64,000 nt of DNA from NCBI RefSeq assembly GCF_001517105.1, contig NZ_LPVF01000008.1, positions 744,001 to 808,000 on the forward strand, read 5' to 3'. The DNA is from Bacillus halotolerans. Its GTDB lineage: Bacteria > Bacillota > Bacilli > Bacillales > Bacillaceae. Numbering within the stretch: the first letter of the stretch is position 1; every line of letters begins with the position of its first letter. Below the pieces are notes generated by a model, which saw only the letters and a program-made list of their open reading frames with translations, was not told the DNA's origin and made no database searches. Positions 8,104 to 17,321 of this stretch are shown here, in pieces. Position numbers and translations under genes: made by a program.

Positions 8104-8964
8104 TTATTGATTGATGGCCGGGTTTCCGATCGTATTCCACTTTGTATAGGACATGTAATGGAAATACTCATCGCGATACGGATGTTTTGTATTGGAGTTC
8201 CAAGGCTTTTCTCCGCCGCAGAAGTGGACGATTGCCGGGTTTTCTCTCGTTTCATTATATTGCTTCCGTCCTAACAGTGTCGGAGGTGTTTTCAGTTTTA
8301 ACATGATGTATGTTTGAGCGTTCCAGCGGGGATGAAGCTCATACCACTTATCATATAAGATCGCGTTCAGCGCATCTTGGTCATGTAACACAAGAAAATC
8401 TTCAGAACCGTTTTCATTGATAAAGTTGAGAACTTTTTCTGTGATGTTTTGCTTTCTCCAAGGTTCCATATCAATAACCATAATACCTGAGTTAAAATAT
8501 TTTCCCGTGTCAGTGATATTCATTTCTTTCAAACGTTCATGCTGCCCCGCATCTTCCACAGCAGCAACGGTGTATGGAGCGATGTCCAAGTCCCATAGTT
8601 TCGAAATATCCTCAAGGACAAGTGCATCACAATCGACATAAATCATCCGCTTAATGCTCTCATCCTTAATTAAGTCAGGAATCGAAATGCGGTAATACGC
8701 CGCTTTTGTAATATGGCTGCTTTCCACAGCATGTTCATACTGGTTGGCATCCACTTCTAAAAACTCAATCGGCACGCCGAACTTCAATGTGGTTTCTTCC
8801 AGCCTTTTTTTGTTATCAGGCTCAATTCCCCCATCAATCACATATAGCTTTACTTTTCTGTTCTGGTCCATGTTTGTCAATAAAGAAACGAACATCCCAC
8901 CTAAATGACGAGCATAATTATCATCTGCGCATGATACGATATGCATAATTTCATCTTTCTTCAA
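8104..8964 (-). CDS. gspA: General stress protein A, glycosyltransferase family 8
   Basis: A 286-residue cytosolic enzyme of the GT8 family (glycogenin/LgtC-like). It has an N-terminal nucleotide-sugar region (HIVSCADDNYARHLGG) and the metal-binding DxD motif in IYVDCDALVLED. A C-terminal HFCGGEKPW segment supplies the second metal-binding His. The start is TTG at 8964, ten bases after AAGGGAG. The upstream region has a good SigB promoter, matching its known status as a general stress gene. The sugar donor and acceptor are unknown. Confidence 0.93.
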   Translation of the reverse strand: MKKDEIMHIVSCADDNYARHLGGMFVSLLTNMDQNRKVKLYVIDGGIEPDNKKRLEETTLKFGVPIEFLEVDANQYEHAVESSHITKAAYYRISIPDLIKDESIKRMIYVDCDALVLEDISKLWDLDIAPYTVAAVEDAGQHERLKEMNITDTGKYFNSGIMVIDMEPWRKQNITEKVLNFINENGSEDFLVLHDQDALNAILYDKWYELHPRWNAQTYIMLKLKTPPTLLGRKQYNETRENPAIVHFCGGEKPWNSNTKHPYRDEYFHYMSYTKWNTIGNPAINQ

Positions 8965-8998
8965 TGGTATTCATCTCCCTTTGTGTTGTACAAGTTAC

Positions 8999-9022
8999 AT
9001 TCCCTTTTTCAGAAAATTAAAC
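8999..9022 (-). promoter_or_regulatory. SigB promoter of gspA
   Basis: On the minus strand GTTTAA (9022-9017), 12 bases, then GGGAAT (9004-8999). This fits the SigB consensus GTTTAA-N12-15-GGGWAW and lies about 35 bases before the start codon. Confidence 0.75.
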
Positions 9023-9074
9023 ACCAATCTCCAATATTTTTTAAAACAGAATGTGCTATACAACAAAAAAGGTG

Positions 9075-9788
9075 TTATTTTTTGAACATCCGATAAAGCC
9101 AATAAAGGATGAAAAAGCTCGCGATCGTAATGGCTTCAGCTGAGGCGATATACCATGGCCAAGGCCCGAGAACATCCAATAGCGAAGAGCCGCCCGGCTT
9201 TTTCGTTAAATACATATAATTCGCATTCAGCCAGCGGTCAACCAGATAAATGATCCCTCCGTATAGATTGACAATCAATACAGTCACCCATAAAGAGCGC
9301 TGTCTGAGTCTGTACGTGCCAATCACCGCCATAAGCAAACAGGACAGAAACACGGATCCGTGCGAAATAAAAAAGAGAATATACCGCACATGCGGAAATG
9401 AGAACATACCAAGGTCTGGGGTCAGAAGCGCCTGAAGCGAGCTTCCGATGCCGACAAAATACAAAAACACAAACAGTTTTCTGCTTTTTGTCACCAGCAT
9501 AATAGCTGATAAATACACAGATAAGTCACTCAGCTGAAGAGGCAGAGAAGTCCGCACCGACCACCTGCCCGCGGCGATCATCCATATTTGGTAACCAATT
9601 TGTGAAGCAAGCAAAAGAAACACAAACAAATAGCGCAGAAATGTACTGAATGCCGGCCGGCTGACTGGCCGGCGGAACAAAAACAAAAGAATGGCAAGCA
9701 TGCCGATCAAGCTTAATGTCAGTGCATGCTCTGTCGAAAACAGATGAAACGGATCGTGTTTATACACGCCTTGAACATATTTTTGCAC
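9075..9788 (-). CDS. ywaF: Integral membrane protein YwaF (TIGR02206 family)
   Basis: A 237-residue protein with about six or seven hydrophobic helices and few charged residues between them. It belongs to the TIGR02206/YwaF family of unknown function. It starts at GTG (9788) behind GGGGGTG. Family members are often found in Firmicutes as single genes. No catalytic motif can be named; conserved Arg/Trp-rich loops ([18 protein letters not shown]) are characteristic. It is divergent from ywaE. Confidence 0.85.
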   Translation of the reverse strand: MQKYVQGVYKHDPFHLFSTEHALTLSLIGMLAILLFLFRRPVSRPAFSTFLRYLFVFLLLASQIGYQIWMIAAGRWSVRTSLPLQLSDLSVYLSAIMLVTKSRKLFVFLYFVGIGSSLQALLTPDLGMFSFPHVRYILFFISHGSVFLSCLLMAVIGTYRLRQRSLWVTVLIVNLYGGIIYLVDRWLNANYMYLTKKPGGSSLLDVLGPWPWYIASAEAITIASFFILYWLYRMFKK

Positions 9789-9865
9789 AATTGCACCCCC
9801 GTCTGCGGGTTTTTCTTTATTGTGGTGTTCTTTTGGCTTTTTTTATGCAACCGAAAAATATAGGC

Positions 9866-9894
9866 TTGAAGTTCACCATCGTCTCTGCTACAAT
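9866..9894 (+). promoter_or_regulatory. Probable promoter of ywaE
   Basis: TTGAAG (9866-9871), a 17-base spacer and TACAAT (9889-9894) lie 46 bases before the ywaE start. Confidence 0.6.
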
Positions 9895-9940
9895 TCATTT
9901 CATAGCTAATGATTCTGATAATTTAAGGCAGGCCTGATAA

Positions 9941-10456
9941 ATGGAACGTTTAAATACACAGCAGCAGCTTCGCAAAGAAGAGCATGACACACTCAGCAAG
10001 CTTAAACAAATGCCCGTTGAGTCACTCAACCTGGAAGCCATTTCGATCGCGACGAACCTGTATCGGTCTGCGCAAAGGCTCCGTGTCAAAATGGAGACTG
10101 AGGTTCTTTCTTCTTACAAATTATCTTGGACCGCTTTCTCCATTCTTTACGATCTATGGGTATGGGGCAAACTCGAAACGAGAAAAATCGCTGAGCTGTC
10201 AGGCATTTCAACAGCAACAGCAAGCAACGTGATCAAAACGCTCGAAAAAAAGGGCTTTTGCTCCAAAAGCATCGATACCAGAGATCGGCGACTTGTTTTT
10301 GTCACAATCACTGAATCCGGCAAACAAGCGATCGAAGACCTCTACCCCGAGTTTCACAAAGGGGAAACGGAATTGATTACGGGCATGACAAAAGAGGAGC
10401 AAAAAACCCTGACAGGACTGCTTAGAAAAGTAGCGGACAATCTTCATACATCATAA
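9941..10456 (+). CDS. ywaE: MarR-family transcriptional regulator YwaE
   Basis: A 171-residue winged-helix protein. The recognition helix region (SGISTATASNVIKTLEKKGF) is followed by the wing (SIDTRDRRLVFVTITESG), the typical MarR D-x-R-D-R signature. N-terminal and C-terminal helices would form the dimer interface. The start codon has only a weak ribosome-binding site. Its target is unknown; ywaF, divergently transcribed 152 bp away, is the obvious candidate (inference from location). It lies upstream of the tyrZ T-box leader on the same strand. Confidence 0.88.
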   Translation: MERLNTQQQLRKEEHDTLSKLKQMPVESLNLEAISIATNLYRSAQRLRVKMETEVLSSYKLSWTAFSILYDLWVWGKLETRKIAELSGISTATASNVIKTLEKKGFCSKSIDTRDRRLVFVTITESGKQAIEDLYPEFHKGETELITGMTKEEQKTLTGLLRKVADNLHTS

Positions 10457-10683
10457 GCTTTGACGGGAATGCAGTAGCGGTTGTCTCCCTGTTTCAGAGA
10501 GCCGGCGGAAGGTGCGAGCCGGCACACAGGCAAACGCGAATTACCTCCCCGAGCTTTCTTTGTGAACGTTAGTAGCAAAGGACGGGAAACCGTTATTCGA
10601 ATGAGCGGAAGACAATGTCTTCAACCAGGGTGGTACCGCGTGCATTGAGCCACGTCCCTTATCGGGATGCGGCTCTTTTTGTG
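10457..10683 (+). promoter_or_regulatory. Tyrosine T-box riboswitch of tyrZ
   Basis: The T-box sequence AACCAGGGTGGTACCGCG lies at 10623-10640, with the characteristic leader upstream. A probable specifier codon TAC (Tyr) at 10542-10544 sits in the GCGAATTACC context of the specifier loop. The terminator GAGCCACGTCCC..GGGATGCGGCTC plus T-run spans 10647-10682 and is the alternative to the antiterminator. Uncharged tRNA-Tyr would permit read-through into tyrZ. Confidence 0.93.
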
Positions 10684-10706
10684 TTTCTAAAAAAGGAGGA
10701 AGAACA

Positions 10707-11945
10707 ATGAAAACATTTGATCAGCTCACAGCAGCACAGCAAAAAGAAATCGAAAGACAGCTTGATCTATATATGACAGGCGCCCAAGAAGTCATACCGC
10801 CGGAGGAATTAAAGGCCAAGCTTGTCAAATCGATTGCGGCAGGCACACCGCTAAAAATCAAACTCGGATTAGACCCTTCTGCACCGGATGTTCATCTGGG
10901 ACATACGGTCGTTTTAAACAAGCTTCGCCAATTTCAAGAAAACGGCCACATTGTGCAGCTCTTAATTGGCGATTTCACAGGAAAAATCGGTGATCCGACA
11001 GGCAAGTCCGCGGCCAGAAAACAGCTGACTGATGAAGAAGTCCGGCACAACGCCAAAACATACTTCCAGCAATTCGGGAAAGTGCTTGATCCAGAAAAAG
11101 TCGAGCTGCACTACAACTCGAAATGGCTGAAAACATTGCATCTGGAGGACGTTATTGACTTGGCAGGCAAAATAACAGTAGCCCGCCTGATGGAACGCGA
11201 TGACTTTGAAGAACGCATCGCCATGCAAAAGCCGATCTCCCTGCATGAATTCTTTTACCCGTTGATGCAGGGATACGATTCCGTCGTTCTGGAAAGCGAT
11301 ATTGAATTAGGAGGAACAGACCAGCATTTCAATGTGCTGATGGGGCGGCATTTTCAAGAACGATACAACAAAGAAAAACAAGTCGTCATCCTGATGCCGC
11401 TTTTGGAAGGCTTGGACGGTGTTGAAAAAATGTCGAAATCGAAACACAACTACATCGGCATTGACGAACATCCGAACGACATGTACGGGAAAACAATGTC
11501 ACTGCCCGACAGCCTGATGAAAAAATACATTCATTTGGCAACGGACTTGGAGCTTGAAGAGAAAAAACGGCTCGTAAAGGACTTAGAAACCGGCGCCGTT
11601 CACCCAAGGGATGCCAAAATGCTTTTAGCCAAAACGATTGTCCGAATGTACCACGGATTAGAAGCCGCTGAAGCAGCCGAACAATCTTTCAAAACAGTCT
11701 TTCAGGAAAACAGCCTGCCTGAGGATATTCCGGCTGTGAACTGGAAAGGTGAGAAAACGATCGCGATGATCGATCTGCTCGTCACTCTTGACCTTCTCTC
11801 TTCGAAAAGCGAGGCGCGCCGCATGATTCAAAACGGCGGTGTCCGGATTAACGGAGAGAAAATAACAGACATTCACGCCGATGCAGAGATAGAGGAGAAT
11901 ATGATCATCCAGGTCGGCAAACGCAAGTTTTTAAAACTCCGATAA
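10707..11945 (+). CDS. tyrZ: Tyrosyl-tRNA synthetase TyrZ
   Basis: A 412-residue class I synthetase that charges tRNA-Tyr. The HIGH-type motif appears as VHLGHTV and the KMSKS loop as [12 protein letters not shown]-terminal S4 RNA-binding domain (about 345-412, [21 protein letters not shown]) follows. It is the TyrZ type, as distinct from the paralogous TyrS. A strong AAAGGAGG site precedes the ATG by 8 bases. It is controlled by the upstream T-box, so it is induced on tyrosine limitation. The gene is intact. Confidence 0.96.
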   Translation: MKTFDQLTAAQQKEIERQLDLYMTGAQEVIPPEELKAKLVKSIAAGTPLKIKLGLDPSAPDVHLGHTVVLNKLRQFQENGHIVQLLIGDFTGKIGDPTGKSAARKQLTDEEVRHNAKTYFQQFGKVLDPEKVELHYNSKWLKTLHLEDVIDLAGKITVARLMERDDFEERIAMQKPISLHEFFYPLMQGYDSVVLESDIELGGTDQHFNVLMGRHFQERYNKEKQVVILMPLLEGLDGVEKMSKSKHNYIGIDEHPNDMYGKTMSLPDSLMKKYIHLATDLELEEKKRLVKDLETGAVHPRDAKMLLAKTIVRMYHGLEAAEAAEQSFKTVFQENSLPEDIPAVNWKGEKTIAMIDLLVTLDLLSSKSEARRMIQNGGVRINGEKITDIHADAEIEENMIIQVGKRKFLKLR

Positions 11946-11957
11946 TTTGATTTCCTG

Positions 11958-11992
11958 ACGCTTATGAAATCGGCTTCATAAGCGTTTTTTTT
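11958..11992 (+). terminator. tyrZ terminator
   Basis: ACGCTTATGAA and TTCATAAGCGT form a perfect stem around ATCGGC, followed by eight T residues. Confidence 0.88.
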
Positions 11993-12096
11993 GCAGGTAT
12001 AAAGAACTGTCTTTTCAAAAATGCGCTTCAGTTGCAGGAAAATCCTTTAGCATCCCGAAATATTCCCCATCCAAACATTAGGGGAGGTTCATGTTT

Positions 12097-13464
12097 ATGA
12101 AAAAGCTTTTGACTGTAATGACGATGGCCGTTTTAACGGCCGGCACGGTTCTCTTGCCGGCACAGAGTGTCACCCCTGCTGCGCATGCTGTTCAAATATC
12201 AGATAGCCAGCGGGAGCTCCCATTCAAAGCAAAGCGTGCATACTCAACCATTTCACAGCTTAGTGAAACAATCGGCCCCAGAATAGCCGGCACATCTGCC
12301 GAAAAAAAGAGTGCCTTATGGATCGCTTCATCCTTGAAAAAATTAAAGCTTGATGTGAAGGTTCAACGATTCAGTATCCCTGACCGGCTTGAGGGAACGC
12401 TGTCTTCAGAAGGACGCGACATTCTTCTCCGGGCAGCATCCGGCTCTGCACCAACTGAAGAAAAGGGCCTCAACGCTCCGCTGTATCACGCCGGTTTAGG
12501 ACATCCTGATGACTTCTCCGCTGACGCCAAGGGAAAAATCGCTTTGATTTCAAGAGGAGACCTGACATATTACGAGAAAGCCAAAAATGCCAAAGACGCC
12601 GGAGCGAAGGCTGTCATCATTTATAACAACAAAGAAAGCCTCGTGCCTGTCACCCCAAATCTATCAGGACATACAGTCAGTATTCCTGTCGTCGGAATTA
12701 AGAAAGAAGACGGTGAAACTCTTATCCAGCAAAAAGAAGCAACCTTACAACTAAACGCATTCGCAAATCAAACCTCCCAGAACATCATCGGTATCAAAAA
12801 ACCAAAGAACATCAAAAATCCTGATATTGTGTACGTTACAGCCCATTATGACAGTGTTCCTTTCTCGCCCGGCGCAAATGACAACGGATCAGGCACATCT
12901 GTCATGCTGGAAATGGCACGCGTCTTGAAAAGCATTCCTTCTGACAAGGAAATCCGCTTTATCGCCTTTGGCGCTGAAGAGCTCGGCCTGCTCGGCTCCT
13001 CTCATTATGTAGATCATCTATCAGAAAAAGAGTTGAAACGAAGCGAAGTAAACTTCAACTTAGACATGGTGGGTACAAGCTGGGAGAATGCGTCTGAGCT
13101 GTATGTCAACACCTTGGATGGACAATCTAACGATGTTTGGGAATCCAGCCATACGGCCGCTGAAAAAATTGGATTCGACAGCCTGTCTCTGACACAGGGA
13201 GGCTCATCCGATCACGTGCCGTTCCATGAAGCCGGCATAGATTCCGCTAACTTTATTTGGGGAGATCCGGAAACAGAAGGAGTAGAGCCGTGGTACCATA
13301 CCCCTGAAGACTCTATCGAACATATCAGCAAAGAACGCCTTCAGCAGGCTGGCGACCTTGTGACAGCCTCTGTCTATGAAGCTGTGAAAAAAGAGAAAAA
13401 ACCAACCGGCAAGAAGGCACATATCAAGGCAAAAGCCTCTGATATTTATGAAGATATCAAATAA
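12097..13464 (+). CDS. ywaD: Secreted M28-family aminopeptidase YwaD
   Basis: A 455-residue exported zinc aminopeptidase. A signal peptide with an AHA cleavage site (about residue 31) is followed by a protease-associated (PA) domain (about 100-220). The M28 catalytic domain has zinc ligands in VTAHYDSVP (His, Asp), GANDNGSG (Asp), FGAEELGL (Glu-Glu) and WYHTPEDSIEH (His). The start at 12097 has GGGGAGG 9 bases upstream; an ATG at 12091 is only 3 bases from that site. It closely matches the B. subtilis double-zinc leucine aminopeptidase. It is convergent with ywaC. Confidence 0.94.
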   Translation: MKKLLTVMTMAVLTAGTVLLPAQSVTPAAHAVQISDSQRELPFKAKRAYSTISQLSETIGPRIAGTSAEKKSALWIASSLKKLKLDVKVQRFSIPDRLEGTLSSEGRDILLRAASGSAPTEEKGLNAPLYHAGLGHPDDFSADAKGKIALISRGDLTYYEKAKNAKDAGAKAVIIYNNKESLVPVTPNLSGHTVSIPVVGIKKEDGETLIQQKEATLQLNAFANQTSQNIIGIKKPKNIKNPDIVYVTAHYDSVPFSPGANDNGSGTSVMLEMARVLKSIPSDKEIRFIAFGAEELGLLGSSHYVDHLSEKELKRSEVNFNLDMVGTSWENASELYVNTLDGQSNDVWESSHTAAEKIGFDSLSLTQGGSSDHVPFHEAGIDSANFIWGDPETEGVEPWYHTPEDSIEHISKERLQQAGDLVTASVYEAVKKEKKPTGKKAHIKAKASDIYEDIK

Positions 13465-13493
13465 AAAAAGACGGCACATTGCTGCCGTCTTTT
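13464..13493. terminator. Bidirectional terminator between ywaD and ywaC
   Basis: AAAAAGACGGCA pairs with TGCCGTCTTTT around CATTGC. It directly abuts both stop codons. Confidence 0.85.
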
Positions 13494-14126
13494 CTAATCC
13501 ACTTCTTTCTTAATCCCCAGCATTTTTTCATCTAAATAGTGGGCAATCTCCGCCGCTTCCTTCAGCTCATCGGTTAAATGTTTAGGGACGTCGTTGTTCA
13601 GTTTATAGTAGATTTTATGCTCCAAGCTCGCCCAGAAATCCATGGCGATGGTGCGGATTTGAATTTCTGCTTTGACGTATTCCACTCTGTTCGTTAAGTT
13701 CACAGGCATTTCAATAATCAAATGCAGGCTTCGGTAGCCGTTCGGTTTCGGATTCTGAATATAATCCTTTACCTTTACGATCCGCAAATCCTCATGCTGC
13801 TTCAGGACGTTCACGACATTATAAATATCAGAAATAAAGGAACAAATGATACGCACACCGGCAATATCGTGGATATTTTCCTTCATTTCTTGTGTCGTAA
13901 TCTCGCAGCCCTTTCTCATGAGTTTATTTACGATGCTTTCAAAGCTTTTCACACGTGATTTTGTATGCTCAATCGGATTGTGGCCGTGAATTAAATTATA
14001 TTCCTGACTGATAATCGAAAACTTTGTATCAAGCGCATCTAGCGCAAATTTATAAACTAACAGTTCGTTTTTCCAGTCTTCCATGACGGTTTTTAAATCG
14101 TCCATATGTGTTACAGATAAATCCAT
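13494..14126 (-). CDS. ywaC: Small alarmone synthetase YwaC (RelP/SAS2), ppGpp synthesis
   Basis: A 210-residue RelA/SpoT-type synthetase domain without hydrolase or regulatory domains. Signature segments are VRIICSFISDIYNVV, KPNGYRSLHLI and EIQIRTIAMDFWASLEHK, which contain the GTP- and ATP-binding residues. It makes (p)ppGpp from GDP/GTP and ATP. I chose the ATG at 14126 because AAAGGAG ends 9 bases upstream; the ATG at 14135 directly abuts that site. An ECF promoter upstream fits its known induction by cell-envelope stress. Confidence 0.95.
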   Translation of the reverse strand: MDLSVTHMDDLKTVMEDWKNELLVYKFALDALDTKFSIISQEYNLIHGHNPIEHTKSRVKSFESIVNKLMRKGCEITTQEMKENIHDIAGVRIICSFISDIYNVVNVLKQHEDLRIVKVKDYIQNPKPNGYRSLHLIIEMPVNLTNRVEYVKAEIQIRTIAMDFWASLEHKIYYKLNNDVPKHLTDELKEAAEIAHYLDEKMLGIKKEVD

Positions 14127-14172
14127 TTTCGTCATCTCCTTTAACGGATCTTTATCCGCTGTCCATGTACTA

Positions 14173-14199
14173 GACGTGCCTGCCTGCTGCTAGGTTCTA
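14173..14199 (-). promoter_or_regulatory. ECF-sigma (SigM/SigW type) promoter of ywaC
   Basis: On the minus strand an AAC-containing -35 (GAACC near 14197-14193) is followed after 17 bases by CGTC (14176-14173). ywaC is known to belong to the SigM/SigW envelope-stress regulons, consistent with this arrangement. Confidence 0.65.
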
Positions 14200-14230
14200 T
14201 GAATTTTTTTACAAAATCCTGTCGAATGTA

Positions 14231-14262
14231 ACAAAAAAAGACCGCACGAAAAGCGGTCTTCT
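14231..14262 (-). terminator. menA terminator
   Basis: On the minus strand AAGACCGCTTTTCGTGCGGTCTT is followed by T residues just beyond the menA stop codon. Confidence 0.85.
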
Positions 14263-14265
14263 TTC

Positions 14266-15201
14266 TTACCGGAAATAGCTGATCAATAATCCAATTGACA
14301 GCAGGAATCCGAAAAATGTATTGGTTTGCGCTGTGGATTTCATCGCCACAATCATATTCATCGGCAGTTCTTTTTTGACGAAGCCTTTCACCGCCTGAAC
14401 CGGCTTAGGCACGCTCAAAAAGACGACAAACAGCCATGGGCTTGCAGCTCCGGTAATAACCAAGCCGACAACCCAAATATAAGCGACAGCAAACGATGCA
14501 GCCAGCAGAGTGACGGCTCCTTTATGCCCCATCAGGATCGCCAATGTTTTGCGTCCGCCTTTTTTATCCTCTTCGATATCACGAATATTGTTCGACAGGT
14601 TGATCGCGCCGACAAGAATCGCAATCGGAATCGAAATGAAAATGCTCTGCTTATTGATCATGTCTGTCTGAATAAAAAACGAAATCAGCACAAACACCGA
14701 ACCCATGCAAATGCCTGAGAATAACTCGCCGAACGGTGTATATGCAATCGGCAGAGGCCCGCCTGTATACAGGTAGCCTATCGCCATTCCGACAAGGCCG
14801 ATGGCAGCCAGCCACCAGCTGCTGCTCATGCAAATATAAACACCGAGTAAAATGGCAATGCCGTATGAAGCAAGAGCTAATTGCAGAATCGTTTTGGGCT
14901 TCATACCATGTCTGACAATTGCGCCGCCGATTCCGACAGATTCAGCTGTATCTAACCCGCGTTTAAAATCGTAGTATTCATTGAATAAGTTCGTCGCGAT
15001 CTGGATCCATAAGCAAGAAAACAGCATAGCCAGAAACAGCAGCAAATCAACCTTCACATAAAACATCGCCAAAACGGTTCCGAGAAGCACAGGAACAAAC
15101 GACGCCGTTAATGTATGCGGACGCGTTAATTGCCACAGGATCTGCCCCATACTTTCTTTTTCCGGCGCTGTCTGACCCTCACCCTTATTTGTTTGGTTCA
15201 T
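14266..15201 (-). CDS. menA: 1,4-dihydroxy-2-naphthoate prenyltransferase MenA
   Basis: A 311-residue UbiA-superfamily membrane prenyltransferase that joins DHNA to heptaprenyl diphosphate, giving demethylmenaquinone. The two Asp-rich motifs are NLFNEYYDFKRGLD and NNIRDIEEDKKGGRKT, and there are about eight or nine transmembrane helices. The gene is monocistronic and divergent from the dlt operon, with its own SigA-type promoter and terminator. Length and motifs are normal for MenA. Confidence 0.95.
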   Translation of the reverse strand: MNQTNKGEGQTAPEKESMGQILWQLTRPHTLTASFVPVLLGTVLAMFYVKVDLLLFLAMLFSCLWIQIATNLFNEYYDFKRGLDTAESVGIGGAIVRHGMKPKTILQLALASYGIAILLGVYICMSSSWWLAAIGLVGMAIGYLYTGGPLPIAYTPFGELFSGICMGSVFVLISFFIQTDMINKQSIFISIPIAILVGAINLSNNIRDIEEDKKGGRKTLAILMGHKGAVTLLAASFAVAYIWVVGLVITGAASPWLFVVFLSVPKPVQAVKGFVKKELPMNMIVAMKSTAQTNTFFGFLLSIGLLISYFR

Positions 15202-15280
15202 CTTCCTCTTCCTTTCTATTAAAAGGCTTACTTTTTTTCAGCCGGCCACTTGATGAAACTTGCGTTTTGCTTCCTTATCT

Positions 15281-15309
15281 ATCATAATGACTTCTCCACC
15301 ATTTCACAA
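15281..15309 (-). promoter_or_regulatory. SigA-type promoter of menA
   Basis: On the minus strand TTGTGA (15309-15304), a 17-base spacer and TATGAT (15286-15281) lie about 80 bases before the menA start. Confidence 0.6.
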
Positions 15310-15446
15310 GATACCTTAAGCGGGCGTTTTCCTTCTTATTATACGCTTTCTGCCCTGATTTCATTAGAGTTCTGCCTGCGCCTTTACAAACAGGAGCGGA
15401 AAATTTTTTTAAATCATTTACGCTTTTTAAAAGTTAAAAAGTTCTC

Positions 15447-15475
15447 TTCATAACATTTATTCTTTCCTTTATAAT
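15447..15475 (+). promoter_or_regulatory. Possible SigA-type promoter upstream of the dlt operon
   Basis: TTCATA (15447-15452), 17 bases, then a perfect TATAAT (15470-15475). It is about 170 bases upstream of dltX. Activity is not established. Confidence 0.45.
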
Positions 15476-15520
15476 GAATCAGTCAGAGAAACTTCATTCA
15501 TCCTCTTTCAAAGATAAAAA

Positions 15521-15547
15521 TTCACTTCTGAAGGCAGAAGCCGATAT
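15521..15547 (+). promoter_or_regulatory. Possible SigD promoter of the dlt operon
   Basis: A perfect SigD -10 element GCCGATAT lies at 15540-15547, with a weak TTCA -35 fifteen bases upstream. A SigD-dependent dlt promoter has been reported in B. subtilis. Confidence 0.55.
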
Positions 15548-15575
15548 ATAAATTTGAGGGATATTAGGGAAAATA

Positions 15576-15601
15576 TGAAACTTTTTGCGCATCCGCTCGT
15601 C
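15576..15601 (+). promoter_or_regulatory. ECF-sigma (SigX/SigM type) promoter of the dlt operon
   Basis: TGAAAC (15576-15581), exactly 16 bases, then CGTC (15598-15601). This is a consensus ECF promoter 45 bases before dltX, consistent with known SigX control of dlt. Confidence 0.8.
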
Positions 15602-15645
15602 ATATACTCATGTAATTGTCGAAAAAACGGGAAGGGAATTTGAAT

Positions 15646-15795
15646 ATGCTGCAATTGATGAAACAGCTGTATGAAAAACCCGCTGTCAAGTGGACATGTC
15701 ATACAGGCTTTTATTTGTTGATACTGCTTGTTTTGTTTTTTATGTATGGTTTTCACACCGCGAATACCGGTTCTTATATTTATAACGATTTCTAA
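15646..15795 (+). CDS. dltX: DltX, small membrane protein of the D-alanylation operon
   Basis: A 49-residue protein at the head of the dlt operon. It has a short basic N-terminus ([16 protein letters not shown]), one transmembrane helix (about 21-37) and a C-terminal segment ending SYIYNDF. DltX peptides of this type occur upstream of dltA in many Firmicutes. Their C-terminal motif has been implicated in passing D-alanine between DltB and the acceptor outside the membrane. AAGGGA lies about 9 bases before the ATG, and the stop is 17 bases before dltA. It is easily missed because of its length. Confidence 0.9.
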   Translation: MLQLMKQLYEKPAVKWTCHTGFYLLILLVLFFMYGFHTANTGSYIYNDF

Positions 15796-15812
15796 TTGGA
15801 GAGAGAATAACA

Positions 15813-17321
15813 ATGAAACTTTTAGATGCTATTCAAACACATGCGGAAAATTATCCGCAAACCGAAGCCTTCCGCTCTCAAGGCCAGTCGCTCACATATC
15901 AGGAACTTTGGGCGCTGTCTGACCGTGCGGCTGCCGCGATCAAAAAACGCGTTTCTGGAGAAAAGGGTTCTCCTGTTCTGGTGTACGGACATATGGAACC
16001 GCACATGATTGTCTCCTTTTTAGGAAGCGTCAAGGCGGGACATCCTTATATCCCGGTTGACTTGTCCATTCCGTCCGAGCGGATTGCGAAAATCATTGAA
16101 AGCTCGGGCGCCGAATTGCTGATTCACGTATCTGGTCTTCCTGTTGATATTGACAGCGGGCGGATTCAGACAGTTTCAGCGGAAGAACTGCTGGAAAACG
16201 AAGGAACTGTCAGCCGTGATCAATGGGTGGCGGGACACGAAACGTTTTATATCATTTACACTTCCGGAAGCACGGGCAATCCGAAAGGCGTGCAGATTTC
16301 TGCCGCAAACCTTCAAAGCTTCACAGACTGGATTTGCGCGGACTTCCCGATCAACGGAGGCAAAACGTTTTTAAACCAAGCGCCGTTTTCATTCGATTTA
16401 TCCGTCATGGATCTTTATCCGTGCCTTCAGTCAGGCGGTACTTTACACTGCGTGACAAAGGACGCCGTGAATAAGCCGAAGATCTTATTCGAAGAGCTCA
16501 AAAAGTCCGGGCTGAATATATGGACATCGACGCCATCCTTTGTGCAAATGTGCCTGATGGATCCTGGATTTTCACAAGATCTGCTTCCTGAGGCGGACAC
16601 ATTTATGTTTTGCGGTGAGGTTCTCCCGGTTTCTGTAGCCGAAGCGCTGCTTGAGCGTTTCCCGAAAGCGAGAATCTTTAATACGTACGGTCCGACTGAG
16701 GCGACAGTCGCTGTTACGTCCGTTGAAATTACAAGTGACATCATCAGCCGGCACGAATCTCTGCCAGTCGGCTTCGCCAAACCGGATATGAACATTTTGA
16801 TTATGGATGAACAGGGGAACCAGCTTCCGGATGGAGAAAAAGGCGAAATCGTCATTGCAGGCCCGAGTGTAAGCCGCGGCTATCTCGGTGAGCCTGAGCT
16901 GACAGATAAAGCGTTCTTCTCTTATGAAGGCCAATGGGCATACCGAACTGGGGATGCTGGTTATATACAAGATGGTCAGATTTTCTGCCAAGGCCGCTTG
17001 GATTTCCAGATTAAACTTCACGGGTACCGGATGGAGCTGGAGGAAATTGAGTTTCATGTGAGACAGTCTCAGTACGTGCGCTCAGCTGTTGTGATTCCGT
17101 ATCAGCCAAACGGAACTGTCGAATATCTGATAGCTGCAATTGTGCCTGAGGAGCACGAATTCCAGAAGGAGTTTCACCTGACGAGTGCGATTAAAAAAGA
17201 GCTTGCCGCTTTCCTGCCGGCTTATATGATTCCGAGAAAGTTCATTTATCAGGATCACATTCAAATGACGGCTAACGGCAAAATTGACCGGAAACGCATC
17301 CGCGAAGAGGTTCTTGTATGA
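15813..17321 (+). CDS. dltA: D-alanine:D-alanyl carrier protein ligase DltA
   Basis: A 502-residue adenylate-forming enzyme. It activates D-alanine with ATP and loads it onto the phosphopantetheine of DltC. Motifs: P-loop [11 protein letters not shown] (about residue 150), [18 protein letters not shown], and the C-terminal catalytic Lys in NGKIDRK. It is cytosolic. It lies second in the dlt operon; its stop overlaps the dltB start (ATGA). The GAGAGAATAAC site before the ATG is modest. Confidence 0.97.
   Translation: MKLLDAIQTHAENYPQTEAFRSQGQSLTYQELWALSDRAAAAIKKRVSGEKGSPVLVYGHMEPHMIVSFLGSVKAGHPYIPVDLSIPSERIAKIIESSGAELLIHVSGLPVDIDSGRIQTVSAEELLENEGTVSRDQWVAGHETFYIIYTSGSTGNPKGVQISAANLQSFTDWICADFPINGGKTFLNQAPFSFDLSVMDLYPCLQSGGTLHCVTKDAVNKPKILFEELKKSGLNIWTSTPSFVQMCLMDPGFSQDLLPEADTFMFCGEVLPVSVAEALLERFPKARIFNTYGPTEATVAVTSVEITSDIISRHESLPVGFAKPDMNILIMDEQGNQLPDGEKGEIVIAGPSVSRGYLGEPELTDKAFFSYEGQWAYRTGDAGYIQDGQIFCQGRLDFQIKLHGYRMELEEIEFHVRQSQYVRSAVVIPYQPNGTVEYLIAAIVPEEHEFQKEFHLTSAIKKELAAFLPAYMIPRKFIYQDHIQMTANGKIDRKRIREEVLV

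Noticed and set aside
15250..15453. A 67-codon frame in the menA-dlt gap
   Set aside because: It covers the menA promoter and an upstream dlt promoter, lacks a ribosome-binding site and has no features of a real protein.
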